In this document: piece after piece, positions 9,442 through 17,437 of the stretch
Layout: every line of letters begins with the position of its first letter
Numbering within the stretch: position 1 is the stretch's first letter
Source: Porphyrobacter sp. HT-58-2
Lineage (GTDB): Bacteria; Pseudomonadota; Alphaproteobacteria; Sphingomonadales; Sphingomonadaceae
Direction: 5' to 3'
Length of the DNA: 64,000 nt
Assembly (NCBI RefSeq): GCF_002952215.1
Contig: NZ_CP022600.1
Location: forward strand, 2,294,001 to 2,358,000
Position numbers and translations under genes: made by a program
The notes under the pieces: model-generated
What the model was told of the DNA's origin: nothing
Database searches by the model: none
Seen by the model: only the letters and a program-made list of their open reading frames with translations

Positions 9442-9957
9442 ATGCAGCCACTCATGCTTCACCAGACCTGCGCTCTCGGACCGATCCGCGCTGTAACCGC
9501 CTCTGTCACTGCAACGCCGCAAGGCTGCGAAGCCCGGTTCCGGCTCGACGGCCATATTCCCGCGATCAATCTCCCGGAGCCTGCAACGCCAGCGCGCCGT
9601 GACAATCTCTGGAAGACGACCTGCTTCGAGATTTTCTGGCAGCCCCTCGGCGATACCTGGTACCGCGAATTCAACCTCTCGCCTTCGGGCCAGTGGGCGG
9701 CCTATGACTTCGATTCCTTCCGCGAAGGGATGCGAGATGCACCGGTTGATGCCATCGCGATCGCCTGTTCGCATGATGACAGAGGTCTGGTGCTGGAAGC
9801 CAGCATCGCAGCCGCGCTGCCTGATCCCGCGCAGGTCGCATTGAACGCTATTGTCGAGCATCCCGATGGAATCCTGCAATTCTGGGCGCTCGCCTTTGCT
9901 CCCGGCAAGCCTGAGTTTCACTCCGAAGCCTGCCGGGCGATCATCGTCGAACGCTAG
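9442..9957 (+). CDS. DOMON-like domain protein
   Basis: 171 residues. The beta-rich sequence has [40 protein letters not shown] and REGM, a pattern typical of the DOMON-like proteins found widely in sphingomonads. DOMON domains bind haem or sugars in other proteins, but no ligand residues can be assigned here. No signal peptide is seen from the chosen ATG. A second ATG four codons later is possible. The end overlaps the end of tspO by 3 bases in convergent orientation. The biological role is unknown. Confidence 0.78.
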   Translation: MQPLMLHQTCALGPIRAVTASVTATPQGCEARFRLDGHIPAINLPEPATPARRDNLWKTTCFEIFWQPLGDTWYREFNLSPSGQWAAYDFDSFREGMRDAPVDAIAIACSHDDRGLVLEASIAAALPDPAQVALNAIVEHPDGILQFWALAFAPGKPEFHSEACRAIIVER

Positions 9958-10430
9958 AACGGGCGGTTGAGCTGCACGATTTTCGCATTGAGGATGAAGG
10001 CGAAACTCACCCAGACAAAATAGGGCACGTTGAGCCAGCCCGCCAAACTGTCACCCGCAAGACGGGGCAATACCGTCAGTAGCGCGGTAACCGAGCACCA
10101 CAGCAAAACGTTCTCTGCGAGTGCCAAGTCGGGCCGCTTCAGCTTGAAAAACAGCGGCGACCAAAGGAAGTGCAGCACGAAATTGGCGGCGAACAACGCC
10201 CACACGCCGATACGTGCCTGCGGCGTGGGTGCCTCGGCCAGGCCGATGTAGAAACTCCACCCAGCAAGCCCGAGGATCAGCGTCCAGGCTGGGCCGAACA
10301 GCCAGTCAGGCGGTTGCCAGGAAGGCTTCTTCAAGTCCCGATACCATTGGCCGATATCGGTCAGCGCACCGCCTGCGCCGCCGAGGATGATCGCCCATCC
10401 GGCGGCGATAAGGGCTGTGGTCCAATCCAT
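9954..10430 (-). CDS. tspO: TspO/MBR family tryptophan-rich sensory protein
   Basis: 158 residues with five hydrophobic helices. Family hallmarks: WYRDLKKPSWQPPDWLFGPAW between helices 1 and 2, WSPLFFKLKRPDLAL, and a final WVSFAFILNAKIVQLN. TspO proteins are membrane proteins that bind tetrapyrroles and affect porphyrin handling and stress responses; in photosynthetic alphaproteobacteria they repress pigment genes. The ATG that opens the first helix (MDWTTALIAAGWA) was chosen over an upstream in-frame codon. It is divergent from the NamZ gene. Confidence 0.93.
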   Translation of the reverse strand: MDWTTALIAAGWAIILGGAGGALTDIGQWYRDLKKPSWQPPDWLFGPAWTLILGLAGWSFYIGLAEAPTPQARIGVWALFAANFVLHFLWSPLFFKLKRPDLALAENVLLWCSVTALLTVLPRLAGDSLAGWLNVPYFVWVSFAFILNAKIVQLNRPF

Positions 10431-10501
10431 GCACCGACATATAGGCACTGCACGTGCAAATGCCATTGCCTTTGCCGCAAGCCTGCTCCACGCCTTGCGC
10501 C

Positions 10502-11701
10502 ATGAAGACTGGAATTGACCGGCTGCTGACCGACCCCGAATTGCTCCGCCAACTCAAGGGGCGCCGTGTCGCGCTGGTGGCGCACCCTGCCAGCGTGGCG
10601 TCAGATCTCACGCACAGTCTCGATGCCCTGATTGCCGCCGGGGTAGAGGTGAACAGCGCCTTCGGCCCGCAGCATGGTCTGAAGGGCGACAAGCAGGACA
10701 ACATGGTCGAGACCGCGGACGAGATGGATCCGCGGTATGGCATCCCGATCTTCTCGCTCTATGGCGAGGTGCGCCGCCCGACCGGACAGATGATGTCGAG
10801 CGCGGATGTATTCCTGTTCGACCTTCAGGACCTGGGCTGCCGGATCTACACCTTCGTCACGACCCTGCTGTATCTGCTGGAGGAGGCGGCCAAGGCGGGC
10901 AAGGAGGTGTGGGTGCTTGACCGGCCCAATCCTGCCGGGCGACCGGTCGAAGGCACGCTGCTGGTGCCGGGGCAGGAAAGCTTTGTCGGTGCCGCCCCGA
11001 TGACCATGCGGCACGGCCTCACCATGGGAGAAATGGGCCACTGGTTCATCGAGCATTTCGCCCTCGACGTCGCCTACAAGGTGGTGGAAATGGAGGGCTG
11101 GCGTCCCGACGAAGATGGCGGCTGGGGTTGGCCGACGTCACGCCTGTGGATCAATCCTTCGCCCAACGCCGCCAACGTCAATATGGCGCGCTGCTATGCT
11201 GGCACCGTGATGCTGGAAGGCACGACCCTGTCAGAAGGGCGCGGCACCACGCGACCGCTGGAGGTGCTGTTCGGCGCGCCCGATGTGGACGCGGGCGGGG
11301 TGCTGAAGGTGATGCGCAAGCTTGCGCCTGATTGGATGGAGGGCTGTGCGATCCGCGAATGCTGGTTCGAACCAACTTTCCACAAGCACAAAGGTATGCT
11401 CTGCAATGCATTGATGATTCATGCAGAACATAGTTTCTACGATCACCACACCTTCAAACCATGGCGGCTTCAGGCGCTGGCTTTCAAGGCGATCAGGCTG
11501 CTTTATCCCGATTATCCGCTGTGGCGCGACTTTCCTTATGAGTACGAGCTCACCCGCCTTGCGATTGACGTCATTAATGGCGGTCCGTCCCTGCGCGAAT
11601 GGGTCGATGATCCTGCCGCGACGCCGCATGATCTTGACGTCATGACGTCACATGACGAGGCGGCATGGGTTGCCGCAGTCCGACCACACCTGCTTTACTG
11701 A
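10502..11701 (+). CDS. Exo-beta-N-acetylmuramidase NamZ-like (DUF1343, GH171)
   Basis: 399 residues. The DUF1343 signatures are clear: VALVAHPASV, AFGPQHGLKGDKQDNM, SLYGEVRRPTGQM, FDLQDLGCRIYTFVTT, WVLDRPNPAGRPVEG, MRHGLTMGEMG, and LEGTTLSEGRGTTRPLE. NamZ of Bacillus releases terminal MurNAc from peptidoglycan fragments. Unlike the secreted Bacillus enzyme, this protein has no signal peptide from the only reasonable start, so it may act on imported fragments in the cytoplasm. It is followed at once by an MFS transporter on the same strand. The assignment to DUF1343 is firm; the substrate is inferred from the characterised family member. Confidence 0.88.
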   Translation: MKTGIDRLLTDPELLRQLKGRRVALVAHPASVASDLTHSLDALIAAGVEVNSAFGPQHGLKGDKQDNMVETADEMDPRYGIPIFSLYGEVRRPTGQMMSSADVFLFDLQDLGCRIYTFVTTLLYLLEEAAKAGKEVWVLDRPNPAGRPVEGTLLVPGQESFVGAAPMTMRHGLTMGEMGHWFIEHFALDVAYKVVEMEGWRPDEDGGWGWPTSRLWINPSPNAANVNMARCYAGTVMLEGTTLSEGRGTTRPLEVLFGAPDVDAGGVLKVMRKLAPDWMEGCAIRECWFEPTFHKHKGMLCNALMIHAEHSFYDHHTFKPWRLQALAFKAIRLLYPDYPLWRDFPYEYELTRLAIDVINGGPSLREWVDDPAATPHDLDVMTSHDEAAWVAAVRPHLLY

Positions 11702-11734
11702 TTGGCGTCACTCCGGCACCGACCGGAGAAACGG

Positions 11735-13063
11735 ATGGCGGCAAACGCCACCGATGGGAGAGAACAGACAATGGCAACCACGGCGGACAAGGTGTCCGGA
11801 TCGCAATCGGTCCGACTGACCCTGTGGATCCTGCTTACGGTCTACATCTTCAATTTCATCGACCGGCAGATCGTCAACATCCTGGCTGAGCCTATCGCCC
11901 GCGACCTTGACCTTTCGGATACCCAGATCGGGCTGATGACGGGGCTCGCGTTTGCGCTGTTCTACACGGTGCTCGGGATTCCCATCGCCCGCTTTGCCGA
12001 TCGCCCCAGTACCAATCGCCCGCGCCTGATCGCCGTTGCGCTGGCCTTGTGGTCAGCCATGACAGCCTTGTGCGGGCTGGCGCAGAACTTCTGGCAATTG
12101 CTGCTGGCTCGCATCGGTGTGGGTGTGGGCGAGGCGGGCTGCACGCCGCCTGCGCATTCGCTGATCAGCGACATTGTGCCGCCTGAACGACGTTCGTCCG
12201 CACTGGCGTTCTATTCTCTCGGGATCCCGGTGGGGACATTGCTAGGCATGATCATCGGCGGCACACTGGCGGATTATGTGGGTTGGCGCGAGGCTTTCGT
12301 GATCGTCGGACTTCCGGGCGTTGCGCTGGCAATGGTGGTTTGGTTCGTGCTGAAAGACCCGCGCCGCGCCGATGCTGCCGCTGTTCTGCGCGGCCAGAGC
12401 CAGCCCGCCGCTCTGCCTTTGGGGCAGGCTGTGGCAGAGGTGATGAAATCGCGGGCCTTTGTGCTGCTGCTGTTTGCAGGGTCAGCTGCGTCGTTCCTCG
12501 CTTATGGGAAGACCACCTGGACGACGATCTTCTTCCAGCGCACCCATGATCTGTCACCGGGGCAGGTGGGGCTGTGGTTCGGGCTGCTCGGCGGGCTTGG
12601 CGGAATGCTTGGCACCTGGCTGGGTGGCTATCTGGCCGACAAGTTCGGCGCGAAGAACCGTCGCCATGTCCTGACCGCCCCTGCAATCGGCATGGCGCTG
12701 GCCGTGCCGCTGGCGATAGCCGCCTATCACGCGCCAAGCTGGCCGCTGGCGCTGGCGCTGCTGTTTCTCCCGACCGTGTTCAATTCCTTTTACTACGGCC
12801 CGACCTACTCCGCCGCGCAGGGGCTGGTACCCCTGAGGGCGCGGGCGATTGCAGCGGCGACAATGCTGTTCTTCCAGAACCTCATTGGGCTCGGCCTTGG
12901 CCCGCTGTTCTTCGGGATGCTGTCGGACTGGCTTCAGCCGACCTTTGGCGCGGATTCAGTGCGCTATGTGCTTTACGGCGCGGCAGTGCTGGGGTTGGTG
13001 CCGGCGTTCTTCTTCTGGCGCTGCGGGCTCAGACTGAATGAGGAACTCGACCGAAAGGGGTAA
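11735..13063 (+). CDS. MFS transporter, Spinster-like
   Basis: 442 residues from the ATG chosen (GGAG six bases upstream); an ATG 12 codons later, also with GGGAG upstream, is an equally possible start. About 12 membrane segments. Spinster-type marks: YIFNFIDRQIVNILAEPI in the first segment, LALWSAMTALCGLAQNFWQLLLAR, and GVGEAGCTPPAHSLISD. Related proteins move sphingolipids, amino sugars or other organic anions, so the substrate is open. It starts about 30 bases after the NamZ gene. The pair could couple import of muropeptides or MurNAc to their cleavage; this is inference from gene order. Confidence 0.85.
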   Translation: MAANATDGREQTMATTADKVSGSQSVRLTLWILLTVYIFNFIDRQIVNILAEPIARDLDLSDTQIGLMTGLAFALFYTVLGIPIARFADRPSTNRPRLIAVALALWSAMTALCGLAQNFWQLLLARIGVGVGEAGCTPPAHSLISDIVPPERRSSALAFYSLGIPVGTLLGMIIGGTLADYVGWREAFVIVGLPGVALAMVVWFVLKDPRRADAAAVLRGQSQPAALPLGQAVAEVMKSRAFVLLLFAGSAASFLAYGKTTWTTIFFQRTHDLSPGQVGLWFGLLGGLGGMLGTWLGGYLADKFGAKNRRHVLTAPAIGMALAVPLAIAAYHAPSWPLALALLFLPTVFNSFYYGPTYSAAQGLVPLRARAIAAATMLFFQNLIGLGLGPLFFGMLSDWLQPTFGADSVRYVLYGAAVLGLVPAFFFWRCGLRLNEELDRKG

Positions 13064-13073
13064 GGGGTAAGGC

Positions 13074-14258
13074 TCAAGCCCCGTGCTTCCGCGACAGCTC
13101 CCGCATCGCATCGTCCAGCCCTTCGAGCGTCAGCGGGTACATCCGGTCGCCCACCAACTGCTTGATCATCTTGGTCGACTGCGAATAGTTCCACTGCTTT
13201 TCCGGCACCGGATTGAGCCAGACGGTCGCGGGGTAAGTGTTGACCACGCGCTGGAGCCACACTGCGCCGGCTTCCTCGTTCATGTGCTCGACGCTGCCGC
13301 CCGGATGGGTGATCTCGTAGGGGCTCATCGCCGCATCGCCCACGAACACGATCTTGTAGTCGTGGCCATATTTGTGGAGCACGTCCCAGGTCTTGGTGCG
13401 CTCCTGCCAGCGGCGCTTGTTGTCCTTCCACACGCCTTCATAGAGGCAGTTGTGGAAGTAGAAGAATTCGAGGTTCTTGAACTCCGCCGTGGCGGCGCTG
13501 AACAGCTCCTCGACCAGTTTGATGAAGGGGTCCATCGACCCGCCGACATCGAGGAACAGCAGCAGCTTGACGGCATTGCGCCGCTCGGGCCGCATCCGGA
13601 TGTCGAGCCAGCCCTGCTTGGCGGTGCCTTCGATGGTGCCGGGAATGTCGAGCTCGTCCGCCGCGCCTTCGCGGGCGAAACGGCGCAGACGGCGCAGCGC
13701 CATCTTGATGTTGCGGGTGCCGAGTTCCTTGGTGTTGTCGAGGTTCTTGAACTCGCGCTTTTCCCACACCTTGATCGCGCGGCCATGCTTGGCTTCCCCG
13801 CCGATGCGCACGCCTTCGGGATTGTAGCCCGAATTGCCGAAGGGCGAGGTGCCCCCGGTGCCAATCCACTTGTTGCCGCCCTGATGGCGCTTTTCCTGTT
13901 CTTCCAGACGCTTCTTGAGCGTCTCCATGATTTCGTCCCAGTCTCCGAGGGATTTGATCTTCTCCATTTCCTCAGGGCTGAGGAACTTCTCGGCAACCGC
14001 CTTCAGCCAGTCTTCGGGAATGTCGACCGGGTTCTGGCCGTAATCGGTCATGATCCCCTTGAAGACCTTGTGGAACACCTGATCGAAGCGGTCGAGCAGG
14101 CCTTCATCCTTCACGAAGGTGGCGCGCGAGAGATAGTAGAACGCCTCGGGCGTCTGCTCGATAACGTCCTTGTCGAGCGCCTCCAGCAGCGTGAGGTGCT
14201 CCTTGAAGGACGCGCCGATCCCAGCGGCTCTCAGCTCGTCGACGAAATTGAAGAACAT
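13074..14258 (-). CDS. VWA domain protein (CoxE-like)
   Basis: 394 residues. The N-terminal half (FFNFVDELRAAGIGASFKEHLTLLEAL) is the typical CoxE-type helical part; the C-terminal half is a von Willebrand factor A domain. The metal site reads LLFLDVGGSMDPF, so the usual DxSxS has a Gly in place of the first Ser; FVGDAAMSPYE is the third metal-site motif. Such proteins are partners of MoxR-type AAA+ ATPases that help insert cofactors or remodel complexes. A MoxR gene lies 2.2 kb upstream on the same strand. The start is set at MFFNFVDELR; the open frame before it lacks family character. Confidence 0.9.
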   Translation of the reverse strand: MFFNFVDELRAAGIGASFKEHLTLLEALDKDVIEQTPEAFYYLSRATFVKDEGLLDRFDQVFHKVFKGIMTDYGQNPVDIPEDWLKAVAEKFLSPEEMEKIKSLGDWDEIMETLKKRLEEQEKRHQGGNKWIGTGGTSPFGNSGYNPEGVRIGGEAKHGRAIKVWEKREFKNLDNTKELGTRNIKMALRRLRRFAREGAADELDIPGTIEGTAKQGWLDIRMRPERRNAVKLLLFLDVGGSMDPFIKLVEELFSAATAEFKNLEFFYFHNCLYEGVWKDNKRRWQERTKTWDVLHKYGHDYKIVFVGDAAMSPYEITHPGGSVEHMNEEAGAVWLQRVVNTYPATVWLNPVPEKQWNYSQSTKMIKQLVGDRMYPLTLEGLDDAMRELSRKHGA

Positions 14259-14389
14259 GGATGCGTGCTTACCGCGCGTCTCGGGGCCTGACCAGTCCCC
14301 ATTCTTGAGGGGGGACGGGATGGGTAACTTAACCCTTCGCTTACCATCACTGGCTAGGGTCGCGGCCACAAACCAAAGGGCCGCGCCAA

Positions 14390-15790
14390 ATGCATGAAAT
14401 TGCGATCGATACCGCTAATGCTCACGCCTTGGGGATGATCCCGGAAAGCTGCGGTGCGGTGACCGTCGGCTGCACCGACGTGGCCGGCGTGGTCGAAGCA
14501 GTGATCGCCTCGTCCAAGACCTTGCGTTCCGAACACGAGGCGCTGGCCGAAACCGTGCGTGCGCTGGAGGCAGATCAGAACAAGGTTTCCGAAGCCAGTG
14601 ACGAGGCGCGGCTGCTGTCCGAACGCGCGATCGAGCGGCTCAATGAAGGCACGGCGCTGATCCAGTCCTCGCTCGGCCAGATCGCCTCGCTGATCGAGCT
14701 GGTCGACACCCTCGGCCAGCACGTCACCAGCTTTTCCGCAGCAATGGAGCAGGTGCGCCGCTCTGCGCAAGACATTGGCGAGATTGCCGAAACCACCAAC
14801 ATTCTCGCCCTCAACGCCACGATTGAGGCGATGCGGGCAGGGGACGCAGGCCGCACCTTTGCTGTGGTCGCGAGCGAGGTGAAAAGCCTTGCGAGTGACA
14901 CCCGTAAGGCGACCGAAGAAATCGCCCAGACGATCGATGCCTTGGGCGGCGAAGCGGAGGTCATGATTGGCCGGATCGAAAGCGGTGCCAAGGCCAGCGG
15001 CGAGGCCCGCGCTTCCGTAGCGAGGATCGAAAACACCATCACCAATGTCGGCGCGCTGGTGGAGGAAGTCGACAAGCAGAACGATGTCATCGCCCGATCG
15101 ACCGGCACGATCTCCGGCCATGTCGACAAGGTGCAGCGCGTGCTGACCAGCTTTGATGCTGCATCACGATCCAACGAGGATCGTCTCCACGGCGCCCATC
15201 GCAAGATGGAAGAGCTTGAAATCACGGCCTCGGAGATGTTCGATCGCATCGTCCATGCAGGATTGTCGCCGCAGGACAGCGCCATGGTCGCGCAGGCGCA
15301 GGCGATGATGCAGGAGCTGACCGCCCATACCGAGGCCGCATTGGCCAAGGGCGACATCACGATGGCGGCGCTGTTCGATACCGACTATCAGCCCGTCCCC
15401 GGCACCAATCCGCCGCTGTTCCGCACGCGGTTGACCGATTGGGCTCACGCCGAATGGCGCCCCTTCCTCGACCGGGCGAAATCGAGCGACTCCCGTGTTT
15501 TGGCCGCTGCCTGCACCGACATGAACGGCTTTCTGCCGACCCACCTTACCGAACGGTCCCGCCAACCCACCGGAGATATCGCGCACGATACCCAGTTCTG
15601 CCGCAACGGTCGGATCATGCTGGAGCCGATCGACCGCAAGGCCAAGGCCTCGAACGCGCCTTACATGATGGCGGTCTACCGGCAGGAGGGTGACGGCACC
15701 ACCTATCGCGTGGTTCGCAATGTCTATGTCCCGCTGGTCATCGGCGGACGGCGCTGGGGTTCGTTCGAGCTGGCCTACAGTTTCGATTGA
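14390..15790 (+). CDS. Soluble methyl-accepting chemotaxis protein with C-terminal sensor domain
   Basis: 466 residues and no membrane segment. The signalling hairpin tip is at about residues 128-165: [20 protein letters not shown] then [15 protein letters not shown], flanked by long heptad coiled coils. The sensor part is C-terminal (about 330-466) and contains [27 protein letters not shown] and RNGRIM, motifs of the Cache-like ligand modules usually found outside the cell. It is an unusual order: signalling module first, sensor last, all cytoplasmic. No che or fla genes are in the window. It lies on the opposite strand between the VWA and MoxR/TM2 genes. RBS AAAGGG precedes the ATG. Confidence 0.9.
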   Translation: MHEIAIDTANAHALGMIPESCGAVTVGCTDVAGVVEAVIASSKTLRSEHEALAETVRALEADQNKVSEASDEARLLSERAIERLNEGTALIQSSLGQIASLIELVDTLGQHVTSFSAAMEQVRRSAQDIGEIAETTNILALNATIEAMRAGDAGRTFAVVASEVKSLASDTRKATEEIAQTIDALGGEAEVMIGRIESGAKASGEARASVARIENTITNVGALVEEVDKQNDVIARSTGTISGHVDKVQRVLTSFDAASRSNEDRLHGAHRKMEELEITASEMFDRIVHAGLSPQDSAMVAQAQAMMQELTAHTEAALAKGDITMAALFDTDYQPVPGTNPPLFRTRLTDWAHAEWRPFLDRAKSSDSRVLAAACTDMNGFLPTHLTERSRQPTGDIAHDTQFCRNGRIMLEPIDRKAKASNAPYMMAVYRQEGDGTTYRVVRNVYVPLVIGGRRWGSFELAYSFD

Positions 15791-15808
15791 CCCGGCCGTG
15801 CTGCGCCA

Positions 15809-15824
15809 TGTTTCACGCGAAACA
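15809..15824. other. parS-like palindrome (candidate ParB-binding site)
   Basis: TGTTTCACGCGAAACA matches the bacterial parS consensus TGTTTCACGTGAAACA at 15 of 16 positions. It lies in the gene-free space between the convergent chemoreceptor and TM2 genes. parS sites usually cluster near the chromosome origin; parA/parB are not in this window. A perfect palindrome CCCCTCTAGAGGGG follows at 15847-15860. Confidence 0.55.
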
Positions 15825-15947
15825 TTCGCGCAAAGCCCCTGCAAAACCCCTCTAGAGGGGGGCTGACAGGAGGCTAAGCCCGGTCAGGCAGGCGCTGCAA
15901 GCCGGATAAAGACCGCATGGGCGCGGCTAATTCTGCGCCGCGCGACC

Positions 15948-15976
15948 GTTCAGAACCAGGGCTTCTGGTTCTGAAC
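15948..15976. terminator. 12-bp perfect hairpin across the TM2 gene stop
   Basis: GTTCAGAACCAG and CTGGTTCTGAAC form a perfect 12-bp stem with a 5-base loop. It covers the last codons and stop of the TM2 gene and faces the end of the chemoreceptor gene. No T run follows on either strand, so termination is plausible but unproved. Confidence 0.5.
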
Positions 15977-16432
15977 GTAGGTTGCGTTAAAATCGGCTTC
16001 CGACTTGGTAAGGTAGATGATCGCCTCGATCAGGCAGATCAGGCCGATGATCATCAGCGGGATGATCCCGATCAGAACCAGCGTCAGCAGATAGCTCATG
16101 AAGGTGCTGACCAGCAGGATCACCCCTTGCGTGGTGTAGCCCAGATAGAACTTGTGGATGCCGAGCGAGCCGAGAAAGAGCGCCAGCAGGCCGGCAACGA
16201 TCGGTGACTTGTGTCCCGGCCCGAAGGCCTCTGCAATCGGGTTGGCGCCAAGCATCGGGAACACCTCTGCAGCAGCCGATCCGGAGGCCGCGAAGTCGAC
16301 CTGCTGCCCCGCACGAGGAGGCCCTGCCTCACCGCGCCAGTCACTCCCCTGAAAGCTGTAACGCTCGCCATCCTGCCCGCTGATGATGCCTTCGCCCTTC
16401 AGCGGATCGAAAACCAGAACCTGCCCCTTCAT
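15950..16432 (-). CDS. TM2 domain protein with N-terminal cold-shock-like domain
   Basis: 160 residues. The first ~55 residues (MKGQVLVFDPLKGEGIISGQ, then GERYSFQGSDW and GQQVDFAA) look like a cold-shock/OB-fold domain: KGxGxI, the beta-strand spacing and the terminal xVxFxx. After a linker come two membrane segments of the TM2 type: SPIVAGLLALFLGSLGIHKF, YLGYTTQG, and IGLICLIEAIIYL. The LGxxGIHxFYLG signature of TM2 proteins is intact. The function is not known; the OB-fold could bind nucleic acid or ligand at the membrane. It lies 63 bases downstream of the MoxR gene on the same strand. An in-frame GTG four codons earlier is possible. Confidence 0.82.
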   Translation of the reverse strand: MKGQVLVFDPLKGEGIISGQDGERYSFQGSDWRGEAGPPRAGQQVDFAASGSAAAEVFPMLGANPIAEAFGPGHKSPIVAGLLALFLGSLGIHKFYLGYTTQGVILLVSTFMSYLLTLVLIGIIPLMIIGLICLIEAIIYLTKSEADFNATYVQNQKPWF

Positions 16433-16495
16433 GTGATCCCCCACACTGTTGATCTGCAGGGGCTATCGCAAAAAGGACAGGGGGACAAGAACCGC

Positions 16496-17356
16496 TTACG
16501 ACGGATTGCGCCGCGCCATGAAGGCGAGGCGTTCGAACAGCATGATGTCCTGCTCGTTCTTGAGCAGCGCACCGTGCAGCGGCGGGATCGCGCTGGCCGG
16601 GTTCTTGTCCTGCAACACCTCGAGCGGCATGTCCTCGTTCAGGAGCAGCTTGAGCCAGTCGAGCAACTCGCTGGTCGAGGGCTTCTTCTTCAGGCCCGGC
16701 ACTTCGCGCAGGTCATAGAAGATATCCATCGCCTTCTTCACCAGCACCTTCTGGATGCCGGGGAAATGGACGTCGATGATGTCCTGCATCGTCTCGCGGT
16801 CGGGGAACTTGATGTAGTGGAAGAAGCAGCGGCGCAGGAAGGCGTCGGGGAGCTCTTTCTCATTGTTCGAGGTGATGACGACAATCGGGCGCTGCTTGGC
16901 CTCGATCCGTTCCATCGTCTCGTAGACGTCAAAGCTCATCCGGTCGAGTTCCTGAAGAAGGTCGTTGGGGAACTCGATATCGGCCTTGTCGATTTCGTCG
17001 ATCAGGAGGACGGGGAGCTTCTCGGAGGTGAAGGCCTCCCACAGCTTGCCCTTCTTGATGTAGTTGCGGATGTCGTGGACGCGCTCCTCGCCCAGCTGGC
17101 CATCGCGCAGACGGGCGACGGCGTCGTATTCATACAGCCCCTGCTGCGCCTTGGTGGTGGATTTGATGTTCCACTCGATCATCGGCGCATCCAGCGCCTT
17201 GGAGATTTCATGCGCCAGCACGGTCTTGCCGGTGCCGGGCTCGCCCTTGACCAGCAGCGGGCGGCGCAGAGTGACGGCGGCATTGACCGCGACCTTGAGA
17301 TCCTCGGTCGCGATGTAGGATTTGGTGCCTTCGAAACGCTGGGGCTGATCGGTCAT
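16496..17356 (-). CDS. MoxR-type AAA+ ATPase
   Basis: 286 residues. Walker A is GEPGTGKT, Walker B LLIDEIDKAD, sensor 1 VVITSNNEKELPDAFLRRC with the arginine finger region. MoxR ATPases work with VWA proteins in the maturation of enzyme complexes. The matching VWA (CoxE-like) gene is on the same strand further on, but the TM2 gene and an opposite-strand chemoreceptor lie between them. The start MTDQPQRFEGTKSYIA with a GGAAAC-type weak site is conventional. Family assignment is firm; the client protein is unknown. Confidence 0.92.
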   Translation of the reverse strand: MTDQPQRFEGTKSYIATEDLKVAVNAAVTLRRPLLVKGEPGTGKTVLAHEISKALDAPMIEWNIKSTTKAQQGLYEYDAVARLRDGQLGEERVHDIRNYIKKGKLWEAFTSEKLPVLLIDEIDKADIEFPNDLLQELDRMSFDVYETMERIEAKQRPIVVITSNNEKELPDAFLRRCFFHYIKFPDRETMQDIIDVHFPGIQKVLVKKAMDIFYDLREVPGLKKKPSTSELLDWLKLLLNEDMPLEVLQDKNPASAIPPLHGALLKNEQDIMLFERLAFMARRNPS

Positions 17357-17437
17357 CGGGTTTCCTTTGGGGACTGAAATTGGCCGCCAGCGATAAGGGC
17401 GTGAGGCCTGCTGCGCAAGGGGCCGGGGGCTGGCAAA

